A stretch of DNA of 58,933 nt from Candidatus Bathyarchaeota archaeon. Its GTDB lineage: Archaea; Thermoproteota; Bathyarchaeia; Bathyarchaeales; Bathycorpusculaceae. The translations under genes and the position numbers were made by a program. Within the stretch, counting starts at the first letter, position 1. Each line of letters begins with the position of its first letter. The stretch lies in NCBI GenBank assembly GCA_003164295.1, contig PLTA01000035.1:1-58933 (forward strand), in the 5' to 3' direction. Below the pieces are notes generated by a model. It did no database searches. It saw nothing but the letters and a program-made list of their open reading frames with translations, and had not been told where the DNA came from. Positions 35,054 to 42,533 of the stretch are shown here, in pieces.

Positions 35054-35617
35054 TTGGCCAGATATAATGCTGCATTTTTGGCCAGAGCTCAGAACTTCAA
35101 GTTTACTTATCTGCAGCAGCCGCTTAACCGTTACACTTTCAAAGCTCCCAAGGTTAGGGCTTGGGTTGAACAATATTGCAAAGGCCTGGTTGTTTTAAAT
35201 CTCTTTGCAGGTCCGACACGATTAGCGGGCTGCATAGAGTTCAGCAATGATTTGGACCCTAGCTTTGCTACAACTTTTCATTTAGATGCTCTTGATTGCG
35301 TTAACTTGCTTAGGTGTAATCGGGAAAGAAAGTTTGATCGAATTGTAATTGACCCTCCATATAGTTATCGGAAAAGTATGGCGCTCTATCACGGAAACAA
35401 AAATAGCCGTTTTAAGAAGGTTTTAGATCTTATCCCTGAAATATTGACGCCTAGTGGTTTGGTGATCACTTTTGGCTATCATAGCAACGTTATGAGTAAG
35501 AAACGTGGTTTTGCCATCCGAGAAATTTTGCTAATCTCACATGGTGGCGCTCAGCATGATACGATTGTTTCTGTGGAAGAGCGAATCAAAGTTATTGAAA
35601 AGGAGATAACATCTTGA
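35054..35617 (+). CDS. Viral DNA methyltransferase, adenine-type
   Basis: 187 residues from TTG 35054, about 11 bases behind GGAGG. It has NLFAGPT (residues 49-55), the AdoMet-binding motif I, and DPPYSY (100-105), motif IV, which places it among N6-adenine or N4-cytosine exocyclic-amino methyltransferases. FKKVLDLIPEIL and SGLVITFGYHSNVM follow as later strands. It lacks a target-recognition domain, so it is a small orphan enzyme. First gene of the provirus and first part of a possible DNA-modification cassette; it could protect viral DNA or prepare bases for further modification. Confidence 0.8.
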   Translation: MARYNAAFLARAQNFKFTYLQQPLNRYTFKAPKVRAWVEQYCKGLVVLNLFAGPTRLAGCIEFSNDLDPSFATTFHLDALDCVNLLRCNRERKFDRIVIDPPYSYRKSMALYHGNKNSRFKKVLDLIPEILTPSGLVITFGYHSNVMSKKRGFAIREILLISHGGAQHDTIVSVEERIKVIEKEITS

Positions 35618-36180
35618 AGAAAATCTACACTGACGATGAAAAAGTAAAGTATGTTAAAACAACCGTAGCCCCCGAGCGCACCCGTGACGATATAAGCGAG
35701 GTTCTAAGAAAATATGACACTTCACTGATTGCTTGGCAATGGAAACCTGAGATCAATGATGTCTATGTAATGTTCCAAATTGAAGAGATCATAGATGGAA
35801 TTCCAGTAAAAGTGGGGGCAAAAGTGTACATGCCTATTATTTGGGATAAAGCCGTCTTGCGAAGTCCAGATCCTAAGCGCAGAGTTGAGCAGGTCAATCT
35901 CAAAGTTTCCATGCGAGCAATGTTTTGGTACATTAAAGCAAATATGGAAAACGCCTATGTGATGCAAAGCAGCAGAATCTCAGCTTTTCTATCAGATACC
36001 ATCCAACCCAATGGCAAGAGAATGTTCGACAACCTGAAAACACGTTTAGATCAATTTCAAGCCTTACCTGAACCGGCCAGAGAACAACCGATAGATGTTG
36101 AAATTATTGTTCCTACTATTAGTCAGAAGAAGCCTACGCGCATCAACGTAACCAATCAGCTTCATGAGGAGGCTTCTTAG
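35614..36180 (+). CDS. Conserved-looking viral protein of unknown function
   Basis: 188 residues, TTG start in a TTGA overlap with the methyltransferase. Mixed alpha/beta with the segment VPVKVGAKVYMPIIWDKAVLR-like strands in the middle and a Pro-rich tail. No Cys, signal peptide or nucleotide motif. Coupled translation to the methyltransferase suggests a functional link with it. Confidence 0.65.
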   Translation: MKKIYTDDEKVKYVKTTVAPERTRDDISEVLRKYDTSLIAWQWKPEINDVYVMFQIEEIIDGIPVKVGAKVYMPIIWDKAVLRSPDPKRRVEQVNLKVSMRAMFWYIKANMENAYVMQSSRISAFLSDTIQPNGKRMFDNLKTRLDQFQALPEPAREQPIDVEIIVPTISQKKPTRINVTNQLHEEAS

Positions 36181-36483
36181 TTGGGTCATATGCAGGTTGG
36201 TCCTTGCAATATTCTTAGGCCTCTTTTGGACCAAGCAGATGCAGAAGAGAAATCTTTGGGTGATCCTACTCAGACGACTTTGCTTTCAATCGCTTTTTCC
36301 TTAGTGAAGTACGCACCAAATAAATTCACTTCAATGAGTGCCCCAAGTTATAGTGTAGAGGATAAGGTTGCGGCTAAGGCATTACTTGAGAAATACAAGC
36401 TAGGTAAATTAGCTAATTTGAGCGCTCGTGACAAGAAAGCTACGCTTGAGTTAATTAAGCAAGAATCTAAGGAGCGGTCTTAG
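36181..36483 (+). CDS. Small viral protein of unknown function
   Basis: 100 residues, TTG start directly after the previous stop and 8 bases behind GAGGAGG. It is helical and charged (VAAKALLEKYKLGKLANLSARDKKATLELIKQ), which suggests a small DNA- or protein-binding factor. Family not recognised. Confidence 0.6.
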   Translation: MGHMQVGPCNILRPLLDQADAEEKSLGDPTQTTLLSIAFSLVKYAPNKFTSMSAPSYSVEDKVAAKALLEKYKLGKLANLSARDKKATLELIKQESKERS

Positions 36484-36492
36484 AGGTTTTTT

Positions 36493-37341
36493 ATGGCCAA
36501 CTTATCTGAGAAGCAGTCACGAATCTTGGAGTATAACAGTTATGCTAGTTATGGTGTTAGCATGCGCAAAGAAGTTTGCAAGCTTCTTGATGAAAATTCC
36601 TTGTTAACAGCTAAAATGCTTGCTAAACTGATGAATCTTGACTACAAAAAATATAGGCAAACTCTCACTAATTACCGCAACTTTTGGGTATATAATCATG
36701 AAAATGAGCGAGGTTCAAAGTGTTCAAGTTTGCATTGTTTTAAGGCTAAAGTAAAGTTCGATTTGCCTGTTAGCCAAAAATTAAGAAATGTTATTGATTC
36801 CGACGTTGAAAAAAGTCAATTTGGATGGGTTTTGAGTAAGGCGCGGAATCGTTTTTTGGTTTGGAAGGGACGTTTGGGGCGTGCTGTTTGGTTTGAGAGT
36901 GGCACTGTTACTTTGCATGTGAAGTGTCCAGGTAATTTAGGGAAGGCCAAGCAGCTTTTTTGCGATGCTTTTGTTAATAGTGGGCTTTTGACAGATGTAA
37001 AATTGTTGAATCCTATTTTGGATCGTATTAGGCCTAAGAGTGGGCATTTTCCTTACAGCAGCGGTGTGCGGTTGCCTTACATGGTTATTCGTGATTTTGA
37101 GGAGAGCCATGGAATTGTAATTAAAGTTGGAGATAAGACGCATCCGAACGCTATCGAAGTTATCGCGAGTTTTTCAGATGCCATTGATTTAGCTTTGCAA
37201 AAGATTGATAATTTGGCGAAAAATGGGGAAGCTCTGAATAAGATTTCAGATATTTTAAGCAAACTTGGAAATTTTGAAAAACCGGAGGAACACCAGCTCC
37301 TTGATAGTGGAGTGAAAAAATTTGGAGATTATGTAAGATGA
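36493..37341 (+). CDS. Viral protein with N-terminal helix-turn-helix-like region
   Basis: 282 residues. Residues about 20-65 read as helix-turn-helix (VCKLLDENSLLTAKMLAKLMNLDYKKYRQTL), and the rest forms an alpha/beta domain with the motif RFLVWKGRLGRAVWFESGTVTLHVK. The architecture suggests a DNA-binding replication or control protein, but I do not recognise the family. It overlaps the next gene by ATGA. Confidence 0.6.
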   Translation: MANLSEKQSRILEYNSYASYGVSMRKEVCKLLDENSLLTAKMLAKLMNLDYKKYRQTLTNYRNFWVYNHENERGSKCSSLHCFKAKVKFDLPVSQKLRNVIDSDVEKSQFGWVLSKARNRFLVWKGRLGRAVWFESGTVTLHVKCPGNLGKAKQLFCDAFVNSGLLTDVKLLNPILDRIRPKSGHFPYSSGVRLPYMVIRDFEESHGIVIKVGDKTHPNAIEVIASFSDAIDLALQKIDNLAKNGEALNKISDILSKLGNFEKPEEHQLLDSGVKKFGDYVR

Positions 37342-37511
37342 GTTCTAGATCTCAAGTAAAAATTGTGTTTCGTCATACGCCTGCTGCAAGTATGGAGTAT
37401 TGTCAAGTTATCAATGAAGATGTTTCTTATCGCGTTTGTGCGGTTCTTTGCAAGAAACGATTCAAATGTGCTATGAAATGGAAGGGAAAAAAGAAGGCGG
37501 AGGTTTCTTGA
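37338..37511 (+). CDS. 57-residue basic viral protein
   Basis: ATG 37338 overlaps the previous stop (ATGA). The protein has three Cys (YCQVI, VCAVLC, KRFKCAM) and a Lys-rich tail ending KGKKKAEVS. It may be a small zinc-binding or DNA-binding protein. The stop shares one base with the next start. Confidence 0.55.
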   Translation: MSSRSQVKIVFRHTPAASMEYCQVINEDVSYRVCAVLCKKRFKCAMKWKGKKKAEVS

Positions 37512-37606
37512 TGGGTTCTCATGAGAAGAAACGTGCTAAAAAGCGGCAACAAAAGCAACGTGAATTCTTGAATGATTTAGGGTTATTTGGTGACAAAAAT
37601 GAGTGA
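37511..37606 (+). CDS. 31-residue basic viral peptide
   Basis: ATG 37511, TGA 37604-37606. The sequence is Lys/Arg/Gln-rich (EKKRAKKRQQKQREFL). The start overlaps the previous stop by one base and the end overlaps the ParB-like gene by eight, so the reading is part of a tight coupled chain. A helper peptide or an incidental frame are both possible. Confidence 0.4.
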   Translation: MGSHEKKRAKKRQQKQREFLNDLGLFGDKNE

Positions 37607-38186
37607 GAAAACGACAAGTTTGAAAGTTCCTTTGATTGATGATTTGAAGCTTGAAGATCTTCGGTTTTTGAAGCATCATGAAGGGAATCCTAATCGTATG
37701 ACGGTTAAGCAGAAAGAGCAGTTGTGGCATAGTTTGCAGCGTTATGGTTGGTTGGTTCCAATTATTACTGATGCTGACGGTATTGTTGCTGATGGTGAGC
37801 AGCGCGTTGATGTTTGCATTGCACATGGCGAGTTTTTTGGTCCTGTTTTGCGTAGGGCTCTTACTGAAGCTGAAAGATTAATTGTTGGCCAAGAACTAAA
37901 CAAACTGCGAGGTAAGCATAATCGCGAGGCAGACCGCGCAGAGTACATAAAAATAGATGGTTTGGGTGAGCGATCTGATTTAGAATCTTTGCTTTCTGCT
38001 GTGGGCGAAGACCTTTCTAAAATATTGAGCAGTAGCGTAGAGCATGGTGGCAGTAATATGATTCCTGAGACCTGCGAAATAGTGATTCGCGGTTTTAAAG
38101 GTAAGAAGTTTGATGAGCAGGCGCAAAAGGCTGCTTGGGAGAAGTTTACGGTTGAGGGTTATGATGCGGGGTTGCTGAATCTATAG
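37599..38186 (+). CDS. ParB/sulfiredoxin-fold protein
   Basis: 195 residues from ATG 37599. Residues about 18-75 have KLEDLRFLKHHEGNPNRMT, LWHSLQRYGWLVPIITDADG and DGEQRVDVCIAHG, the P-x-x-L-x-x-S/H-I-x-x-x-G and GxQR/GHHR strands of the ParB nuclease-like domain, followed by a helical segment EADRAEYIKIDGLG. Phage ParB proteins often accompany DNA methyltransferases and base-modification genes. It ends one base before the ABC ATPase gene. Confidence 0.8.
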   Translation: MSEKTTSLKVPLIDDLKLEDLRFLKHHEGNPNRMTVKQKEQLWHSLQRYGWLVPIITDADGIVADGEQRVDVCIAHGEFFGPVLRRALTEAERLIVGQELNKLRGKHNREADRAEYIKIDGLGERSDLESLLSAVGEDLSKILSSSVEHGGSNMIPETCEIVIRGFKGKKFDEQAQKAAWEKFTVEGYDAGLLNL

Positions 38187-38894
38187 ATGCCGTCTTTTGA
38201 TTTGGTTTTCAGTTGGCATGCTGGTAATACTTATCGAGAGCAAGCAATTACCAGTACATATGATCTTAAGGACGTTAAGCTTGAGAAGCACCTTAAAGGC
38301 AACATTCCAATTGAAGGCCTTAACTGGCAGATAGGCTGCATTGTTGGCTCTAGTGGAAGCGGAAAGACAAGTATAGCTCGGCATTGTTGGCCAGAGGCGT
38401 ATTATGCTGATCTTAAAGAAAGATACAAAGAGCCTTGTTTTCTAAATGATTTCCCAGCTGAACTTACTATAAGTGAGCTTGGCGCGGCATTATCAAGTAC
38501 TGGCTTTAGTGAGCCTCCCGCATGGCTGAAAAGCTACAATGTGTTGAGTCAGGGGCAAAAGATGCGTGTTGATATTGCTCATGCGCTTTGTTTGCCTCAG
38601 CCGCTGGTTGTTTTTGATGAGTTTACTTCAGTGATTGATCGCAATGTTGCTCAAATTGGCTCTTATGCGATAAGCAGGGCAATTCGGCATCATCCAGGTA
38701 AGCAGTTTATAGCTGTTACATGCCATTTTGATGTTTTGGATTGGCTTGAACCTGACTGGACATTTAATGTTGATACTGGAGAATTCTTTGATTATGTGAA
38801 TGTAAAAAAAAACGATGTCACCCCCAAATTATTCTCTCAGTTCATAAATGCAATTTATCCATGTGGCAGGTCTTTAGGGAGCATCATTATTTGA
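38187..38894 (+). CDS. Soluble ABC-type ATPase (fused by frameshift to GNAT)
   Basis: 235 residues. Walker A GSSGSGKT (54-61), ABC signature LSQGQ (120-124), Walker B LVVFDE (140-145, catalytic Glu145), and H-loop CHFD near residue 175. It has no membrane segments, so it is not a transporter; it resembles soluble ABC proteins that act on nucleic acids. After residue about 208 the frame departs from the family: translation in the -1 frame from an A AAA AAC site continues smoothly as PQIILSVHKCNLSMWQVFREHHYLN into the GNAT domain. The zero-frame tail (KLFSQFINAIYPCGRSLGSIII) looks like run-on. Confidence 0.88.
   Translation: MPSFDLVFSWHAGNTYREQAITSTYDLKDVKLEKHLKGNIPIEGLNWQIGCIVGSSGSGKTSIARHCWPEAYYADLKERYKEPCFLNDFPAELTISELGAALSSTGFSEPPAWLKSYNVLSQGQKMRVDIAHALCLPQPLVVFDEFTSVIDRNVAQIGSYAISRAIRHHPGKQFIAVTCHFDVLDWLEPDWTFNVDTGEFFDYVNVKKNDVTPKLFSQFINAIYPCGRSLGSIII
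38807..38813 (+). promoter_or_regulatory. Putative -1 ribosomal frameshift site A AAA AAC
   Basis: A run of nine A (38804-38812) followed by C gives A AAA AAC in the correct phase (AAA AAA AAC in zero frame). A -1 slip puts ribosomes into the GNAT frame. It sits 48 bases before the GNAT ATG. A stretch of C5 at 38821-38826 is an alternative place for an indel, so a sequencing error is possible. Confidence 0.5.
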
Positions 38895-39301
38895 ATACTG
38901 AACGCCTTGGCGCCGGTGTTCGCTGTTACGTTGCCAAGCTGGGAGATAAGCCCATTGCGTTTATTGCTGTTGCACATGTGCATATGCTTGTTAATTATTT
39001 TAGGGTTAGTCGTCTTGTGGTTTTGCCTGATTACCAGGGCATCGGTGTTGGGAAGCGTTTACTGAATTTTGTTGCTGAGCTTTATACATCTCAACTGCCT
39101 GAGATTCCTTTCTATTTGGTTACGAGTAATCCTCAGCTTATCCGAAGTAACTTGGATGGTTGGCGTGTGAAGCGTGTTGGCCATGGCTCTAGTGGTAGAC
39201 ATGATAGCAGGATGAATCGGGAGCTTGTGAATTCAAATTCCAAGCGACGTCTAAGCGTGTCCTTACAGTATAGTCCGAAGCATAAAACGAGCGAGGCATA
39301 A
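38814..39301 (+). CDS. GNAT acetyltransferase domain, likely C-terminal half of the ABC protein
   Basis: The frame is open from about 38813; an ATG at 38861 is a possible independent start (146 residues). Motif A is VLPDYQGIGVGKRL (Q-x-x-G-x-G), preceded by strand SRLVVLPD and followed by FYLVTSNP. The upstream stretch PQIILSVHKCNLSMWQVF reads as the natural linker to the preceding ATPase. In the phage world soluble ABC plus GNAT combinations accompany DNA-modifying genes, and the Mu Mom protein is a GNAT-fold base-modifying enzyme; a comparable role here is an inference. Confidence 0.8.
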
Positions 39302-39302
39302 G

Positions 39303-39620
39303 ATGTCTAAGGGCAGAAGCCGTAATCGGCATAAACTTCGGATAATTTATGATATCCTTAACTGCTGCATTACTAAGCCCCTAATTATTTCGCATATTGC
39401 ACGCAAAGCTAACGTTAGTAGCTTGCCTTTTTATGAAGTAATTGAGGGGTTAATTAAATCGGGGTTATTGACTAAGCAAGAAATCGAAAAATCTACATTC
39501 TATAAGACTTCGCCTACCGGTCGTGAATTCATTAAGAAATATGCTGATTTACTTTTAATTGTAAAACCAATGTTGGACGCTTCTGAAAAATTTATTGGAC
39601 AATCAGATGCTGTTAAGTGA
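39303..39620 (+). CDS. Winged-helix regulator
   Basis: 105 residues. A wHTH with recognition helix SSLPFYEVIEGLIKSGLL and wing KSTFYKTSPTGREFIKKY. The GLLTKQEIEKSTFYKTSPTG segment matches archaeal HTH_45/SSo10a-like regulators; the later gene at 42168 is a paralogue. It probably controls the viral early genes. The first codon follows the GNAT stop directly. Confidence 0.75.
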   Translation: MSKGRSRNRHKLRIIYDILNCCITKPLIISHIARKANVSSLPFYEVIEGLIKSGLLTKQEIEKSTFYKTSPTGREFIKKYADLLLIVKPMLDASEKFIGQSDAVK

Positions 39621-39690
39621 CCATCATTTTAATGGTTGTTAAAAAAATTCACAAAAAAAGAGAGAATTATTTTTCTCACTTACTCACTTA

Positions 39691-40191
39691 CTACCTTTGG
39701 TCGAAGTTTATCTTAAGTGAAAAGGTGGTTGTGGAAGATCCTGCTGCTGTTGCTTGATTTCCTTCACCCTCGAGACATTTGAGGCCACCGGTTCCATGGT
39801 TCAGAATATCGATTGCTTGCGATGCGCCTCCAACTATGCCATTGCCTACTATCAGAATGTTTAAGGTGCCGGGTTGGCTGGACAATACTGTTCCTGTGAA
39901 GGTAACTTGCTCAATGAACGTCAACTTGCCGGTCAAGGTATCTATGATGGCTATCGCAGTGGCTGGACCCGTTCCTTGTAAGCCTCCAGTGAAAGTTAGT
40001 GTGCTAGTTATGCGTGCTACAAGGGTATTGCCTGTGTTACTTAGAACAGTTTCTTGTAAATTGGAAGCTGTTGCTTGGCCTGTAACTAATGTGGGCTTTG
40101 CAGTGCAAGCGTAAGCTGGAAGAATCATGAGTGCCATAATCATGAGCGCTAAAGGAACTAACAACAATGATCTTTTTGTTTTTGTCTTCAA
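39691..40191 (-). CDS. Secreted beta-rich protein of unknown function (cargo gene)
   Basis: 166 residues from TTG 40191, chosen because GGAGGTG lies directly upstream. The signal peptide is residues about 1-29 (KTKTKRSLLLVPLALMIMAL, cut near Tyr-Ala-Cys). The body is Ser/Thr/Gly-rich beta strands (GNTLVARITSTLTFTGGLQGTG, GKLTFIEQVTFTGTVL). The pattern resembles small beta-barrel DUF3224-type proteins. It points against the viral genes and is co-transcribed with the DUF4386 gene, five bases apart. Confidence 0.6.
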   Translation of the reverse strand: MKTKTKRSLLLVPLALMIMALMILPAYACTAKPTLVTGQATASNLQETVLSNTGNTLVARITSTLTFTGGLQGTGPATAIAIIDTLTGKLTFIEQVTFTGTVLSSQPGTLNILIVGNGIVGGASQAIDILNHGTGGLKCLEGEGNQATAAGSSTTTFSLKINFDQR

Positions 40192-40195
40192 TTTT

Positions 40196-40927
40196 TCACC
40201 TCCGGTTAGATTCATTTTCTTTTTCTGCTGTAAGTTTCACTATTAGAGGGGAAGACTGGTTGAAGCCCTTGATGATCATCCAGATGCCTAATGCTCCCTC
40301 CCAAAAGAAGATCGGGGCTGTCGTTATCCCTGACCATATTGTGATGTTGATGCCAAATATCGTTAAGATGGCTGATGAAATGAGCAGCGGTGCACCTATG
40401 AGTCCTACTGCTGGAATTATTCGGGGAACGAGCCGAGATCGGTACATAAGCGTTCCCAGCATTAGGGCATTTAGAGCAGGCATCATACTTGGGCCGAGTG
40501 TGAACGTTCGATTACGTACTGCGACAAGAGCCTTCCCGATAGTGACCAGGGTAGTTGCGTTAGCTCCGATTGCATTAGGCTGCTGCAGACTTACAACCGC
40601 GAGTATACATACAACGCCGATAACGATTGTTGCGGCTTCAAAAAGGCGTGTACCAACGAAGCCAAGTGCGAAGCTCTCGTTCTCGCGCTTGACAACCCAG
40701 AATAGTGCCACGGCTGTGCCTATACAGGCTAAAGCGTTTACTAGATCAAGACATGCCCCGGAAATAACTTGAGTGTTGGCTCCGGCGCTTACAATGAAGT
40801 TTGCGTTGTTCAACACGGGAGCTTGCAATAAGGCCGCCGCGATAGAGGCGACGAAGGTGATTATGTATAAGATGCCCGCGACTAACGATGTCTTCCTTGT
40901 CGGGTCAATCGGTTTATTTGAATCCAT
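40196..40927 (-). CDS. DUF4386-family membrane protein (cargo gene)
   Basis: 243 residues with six or seven hydrophobic segments. The N-terminal DPTRKTSLVAGILYIITFVASI and ACLDLVNALACIGTAVALF, LFEAATIVIGVV, GPSMMPALNALMLGTLMYRSRLVPRIIPAVGLIGAPLLI follow DUF4386 proteins of bacterial and archaeal membranes. Role unknown; it may alter the envelope of the lysogen, for example in superinfection exclusion. Divergent from the viral gene at 41396. Confidence 0.75.
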   Translation of the reverse strand: MDSNKPIDPTRKTSLVAGILYIITFVASIAAALLQAPVLNNANFIVSAGANTQVISGACLDLVNALACIGTAVALFWVVKRENESFALGFVGTRLFEAATIVIGVVCILAVVSLQQPNAIGANATTLVTIGKALVAVRNRTFTLGPSMMPALNALMLGTLMYRSRLVPRIIPAVGLIGAPLLISSAILTIFGINITIWSGITTAPIFFWEGALGIWMIIKGFNQSSPLIVKLTAEKENESNRR

Positions 40928-41395
40928 AAAAATACTCCCAAAATATTTTGGTTTTTTCTAAAAAAAGCATGGATCCTTTTTTTATCATACAATAATTTCC
41001 CCTAAAAATTCTTTTTCAAATAAAAATATTCTTTTATTCGCTTAAAAGCGTATGTTATTGTGTCTTGACACTAACAATAGATCATTTGAATTCGTTTTAG
41101 TTGATTCTTAAAGCTAGGGCAAGCTGGAGCATGCAGGGCTGTTCCTGAATTGTTTCGCAAAATATCTCTTCATTGCTCACTCCAATAAGAAGTGTGAGAC
41201 TCACTTATTTGCAAATTTAGGAATACGAGCATCTTACTTAGTTGTGCAATCATAGATTTTATAAGTAGGGGCTTGCTGACTTGCTATTGCTATACTCTCG
41301 CAAGTTTAGTCGATTTGGCTTTCGAATAATACCTAGTTTCGCCTGCCTCATCCAAAAGAGGAATTGTGCGGTTCAACTGTCAAGTATCAAATAAA
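40928..41395. other. Divergent control region in the provirus
   Basis: 468 bases without a gene. A perfect palindrome GTGAGACTCAC is at 41194-41204 and may be a regulator site. TATA-like boxes occur for both directions, TTTTTATTTG (minus, near 41021-41031) and TTTTATAAG (plus). Possibly the switch region between cargo and late genes. Confidence 0.4.
41257..41265 (+). promoter_or_regulatory. TATA box for the rightward viral genes
   Basis: TTTTATAAG is a good archaeal TATA element, about 130 bases before the start at 41396, which fits a long leader or a start site around 41290. Confidence 0.4.
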
Positions 41396-41665
41396 ATGAA
41401 GAGAGAGGGGATTTTGTTGGGTTATACACATAGGGGACAGAGGAGTCGTTTTAGTAAAGAAGAACGTGCTGCGAAAGACTATTGTCTAGCGCATAGCTTT
41501 TTTGATTCTAAAAAGAATGAATCAATCTATTTGGAGCATGAAGAGGAAGTAGTTGCAGCTGTAAACAAGGCATTCGAAAAAGAACTTGAGGTTCCTGAGT
41601 TTATTCCGGAAACTCCTCAAGGCTTAGTTCTCAGGGATACTTATGGTACTGGAGCGTTTCAGTAA
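41396..41665 (+). CDS. Small viral protein of unknown function
   Basis: 89 residues from ATG 41396 (upstream GTG 41366 adds ten residues without SD). Charged and helical (KEERAAKDYCLAHSFFDSKKNE, EEEVVAAVNKAFEKELEVPEF), with one Cys and a Pro-rich end. Its last base is the first base of the next ATG. Confidence 0.55.
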   Translation: MKREGILLGYTHRGQRSRFSKEERAAKDYCLAHSFFDSKKNESIYLEHEEEVVAAVNKAFEKELEVPEFIPETPQGLVLRDTYGTGAFQ

Positions 41666-42000
41666 TGGCTTCTTCAGAGGATACTCATCCGAGTAGAGGT
41701 CGTAGAAGTGATTCGGCTAAATTTGCATTTGGGACTTGCCCTGCTTGTCCTGAGATTAAGAAAAAGATTGATCGTATAGATTTGGCACTGCTGGGGCCAG
41801 ATGGTACAGGTATGAAAGAAGGGATCGTTCATGCCATTACTCAATTGCAGAAGAATCGTAAGGTCGAGACTAGCTGGGTTAATTTTGCTAAGCCCGTGGC
41901 AGTTGCGGTTGTTAGTTCACTTTTGACTTTTGCTTTAGCTTATGGTCTTCTATCTCATACACAATTGATGGACTTAGTATCTAAGCTTATTGAAAAATAA
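41665..42000 (+). CDS. Small protein with coiled coil and C-terminal membrane helix
   Basis: 111 residues. A CPACPEIKKKIDRIDLAL segment near residue 30 precedes a helix, and a membrane helix (about 80-98, VAVAVVSSLLTFALAYGLL) lies at the C-terminus. This layout recalls XhlA/holin-associated proteins, but there is no lysis gene nearby, so the role is open. Confidence 0.5.
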   Translation: MASSEDTHPSRGRRSDSAKFAFGTCPACPEIKKKIDRIDLALLGPDGTGMKEGIVHAITQLQKNRKVETSWVNFAKPVAVAVVSSLLTFALAYGLLSHTQLMDLVSKLIEK

Positions 42001-42015
42001 TTAGAAGTGATCAGT

Positions 42016-42171
42016 ATGAATTTTGAGAAGCAAAAGGCTTGGCTGGAAATTCTACGTGGGATCGCTGATTTACCTGTGGGTCTGCAGGAGATTGTCTTCG
42101 AAGATATCGTTGAGTCTGCGAAGAATCGGATTGCTACTATTAAGCGAATTGTGGATGCGAATGAAAATTGA
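42016..42171 (+). CDS. 51-residue helical viral protein
   Basis: ATG 42016, stop 42169-42171, wholly helical (FEKQKAWLEILRGI, VFEDIVESAKNRIATIKRI). Starts 15 bases after the previous stop and overlaps the next start (TTGA). Too short to assign; the codon-by-codon continuity with neighbours supports it as a real gene. Confidence 0.5.
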   Translation: MNFEKQKAWLEILRGIADLPVGLQEIVFEDIVESAKNRIATIKRIVDANEN

Positions 42172-42533
42172 GACGTTCTCGAGCAGAGTTGATTTATGCG
42201 GTTCTCGAAGTACTACATGGTCAACCCTTAAAAATTACTCACATCATGCACAAAGTCAATATCAACTGCCTGATTTTGCGCAATATCCTGGATATTTTGG
42301 TGCAGACTGGTTTCGTTGAAGTAAAGATCACAAATAAGCCGCCTCAAGGTAAACGCTTGACATCTGCCACAAATACCCGACATAATGAAGTGTACCGGTT
42401 AACGGAGAAAGGCGTAAAGTTTTACCTTGAAGTTCGCTCATCTTCAAGAGCAATTAACGAGTTAATTGAAGCCTCTGAGAAGCAACGGTATCTCTGTGAT
42501 GCACAGAAAATAAAAACTAACAGAATAGGTTGA
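42168..42533 (+). CDS. Winged-helix regulator, paralogue of the protein at 39303
   Basis: 121 residues from TTG 42168 in a TTGA overlap. LKITHIMHKVNINCLILRNILDILVQTGFVEVK is a helix-turn-helix and VYRLTEKGVKFYLEV the wing, as in HTH_45. It may switch on the head and tail genes that follow. The 39303 gene shares the same order of elements but low identity. Confidence 0.7.
   Translation: MRRSRAELIYAVLEVLHGQPLKITHIMHKVNINCLILRNILDILVQTGFVEVKITNKPPQGKRLTSATNTRHNEVYRLTEKGVKFYLEVRSSSRAINELIEASEKQRYLCDAQKIKTNRIG

Noticed and set aside
41665..42000. Calling the membrane protein a holin
   Set aside because: Only the layout is similar; no endolysin or lysis partner is visible in the window.
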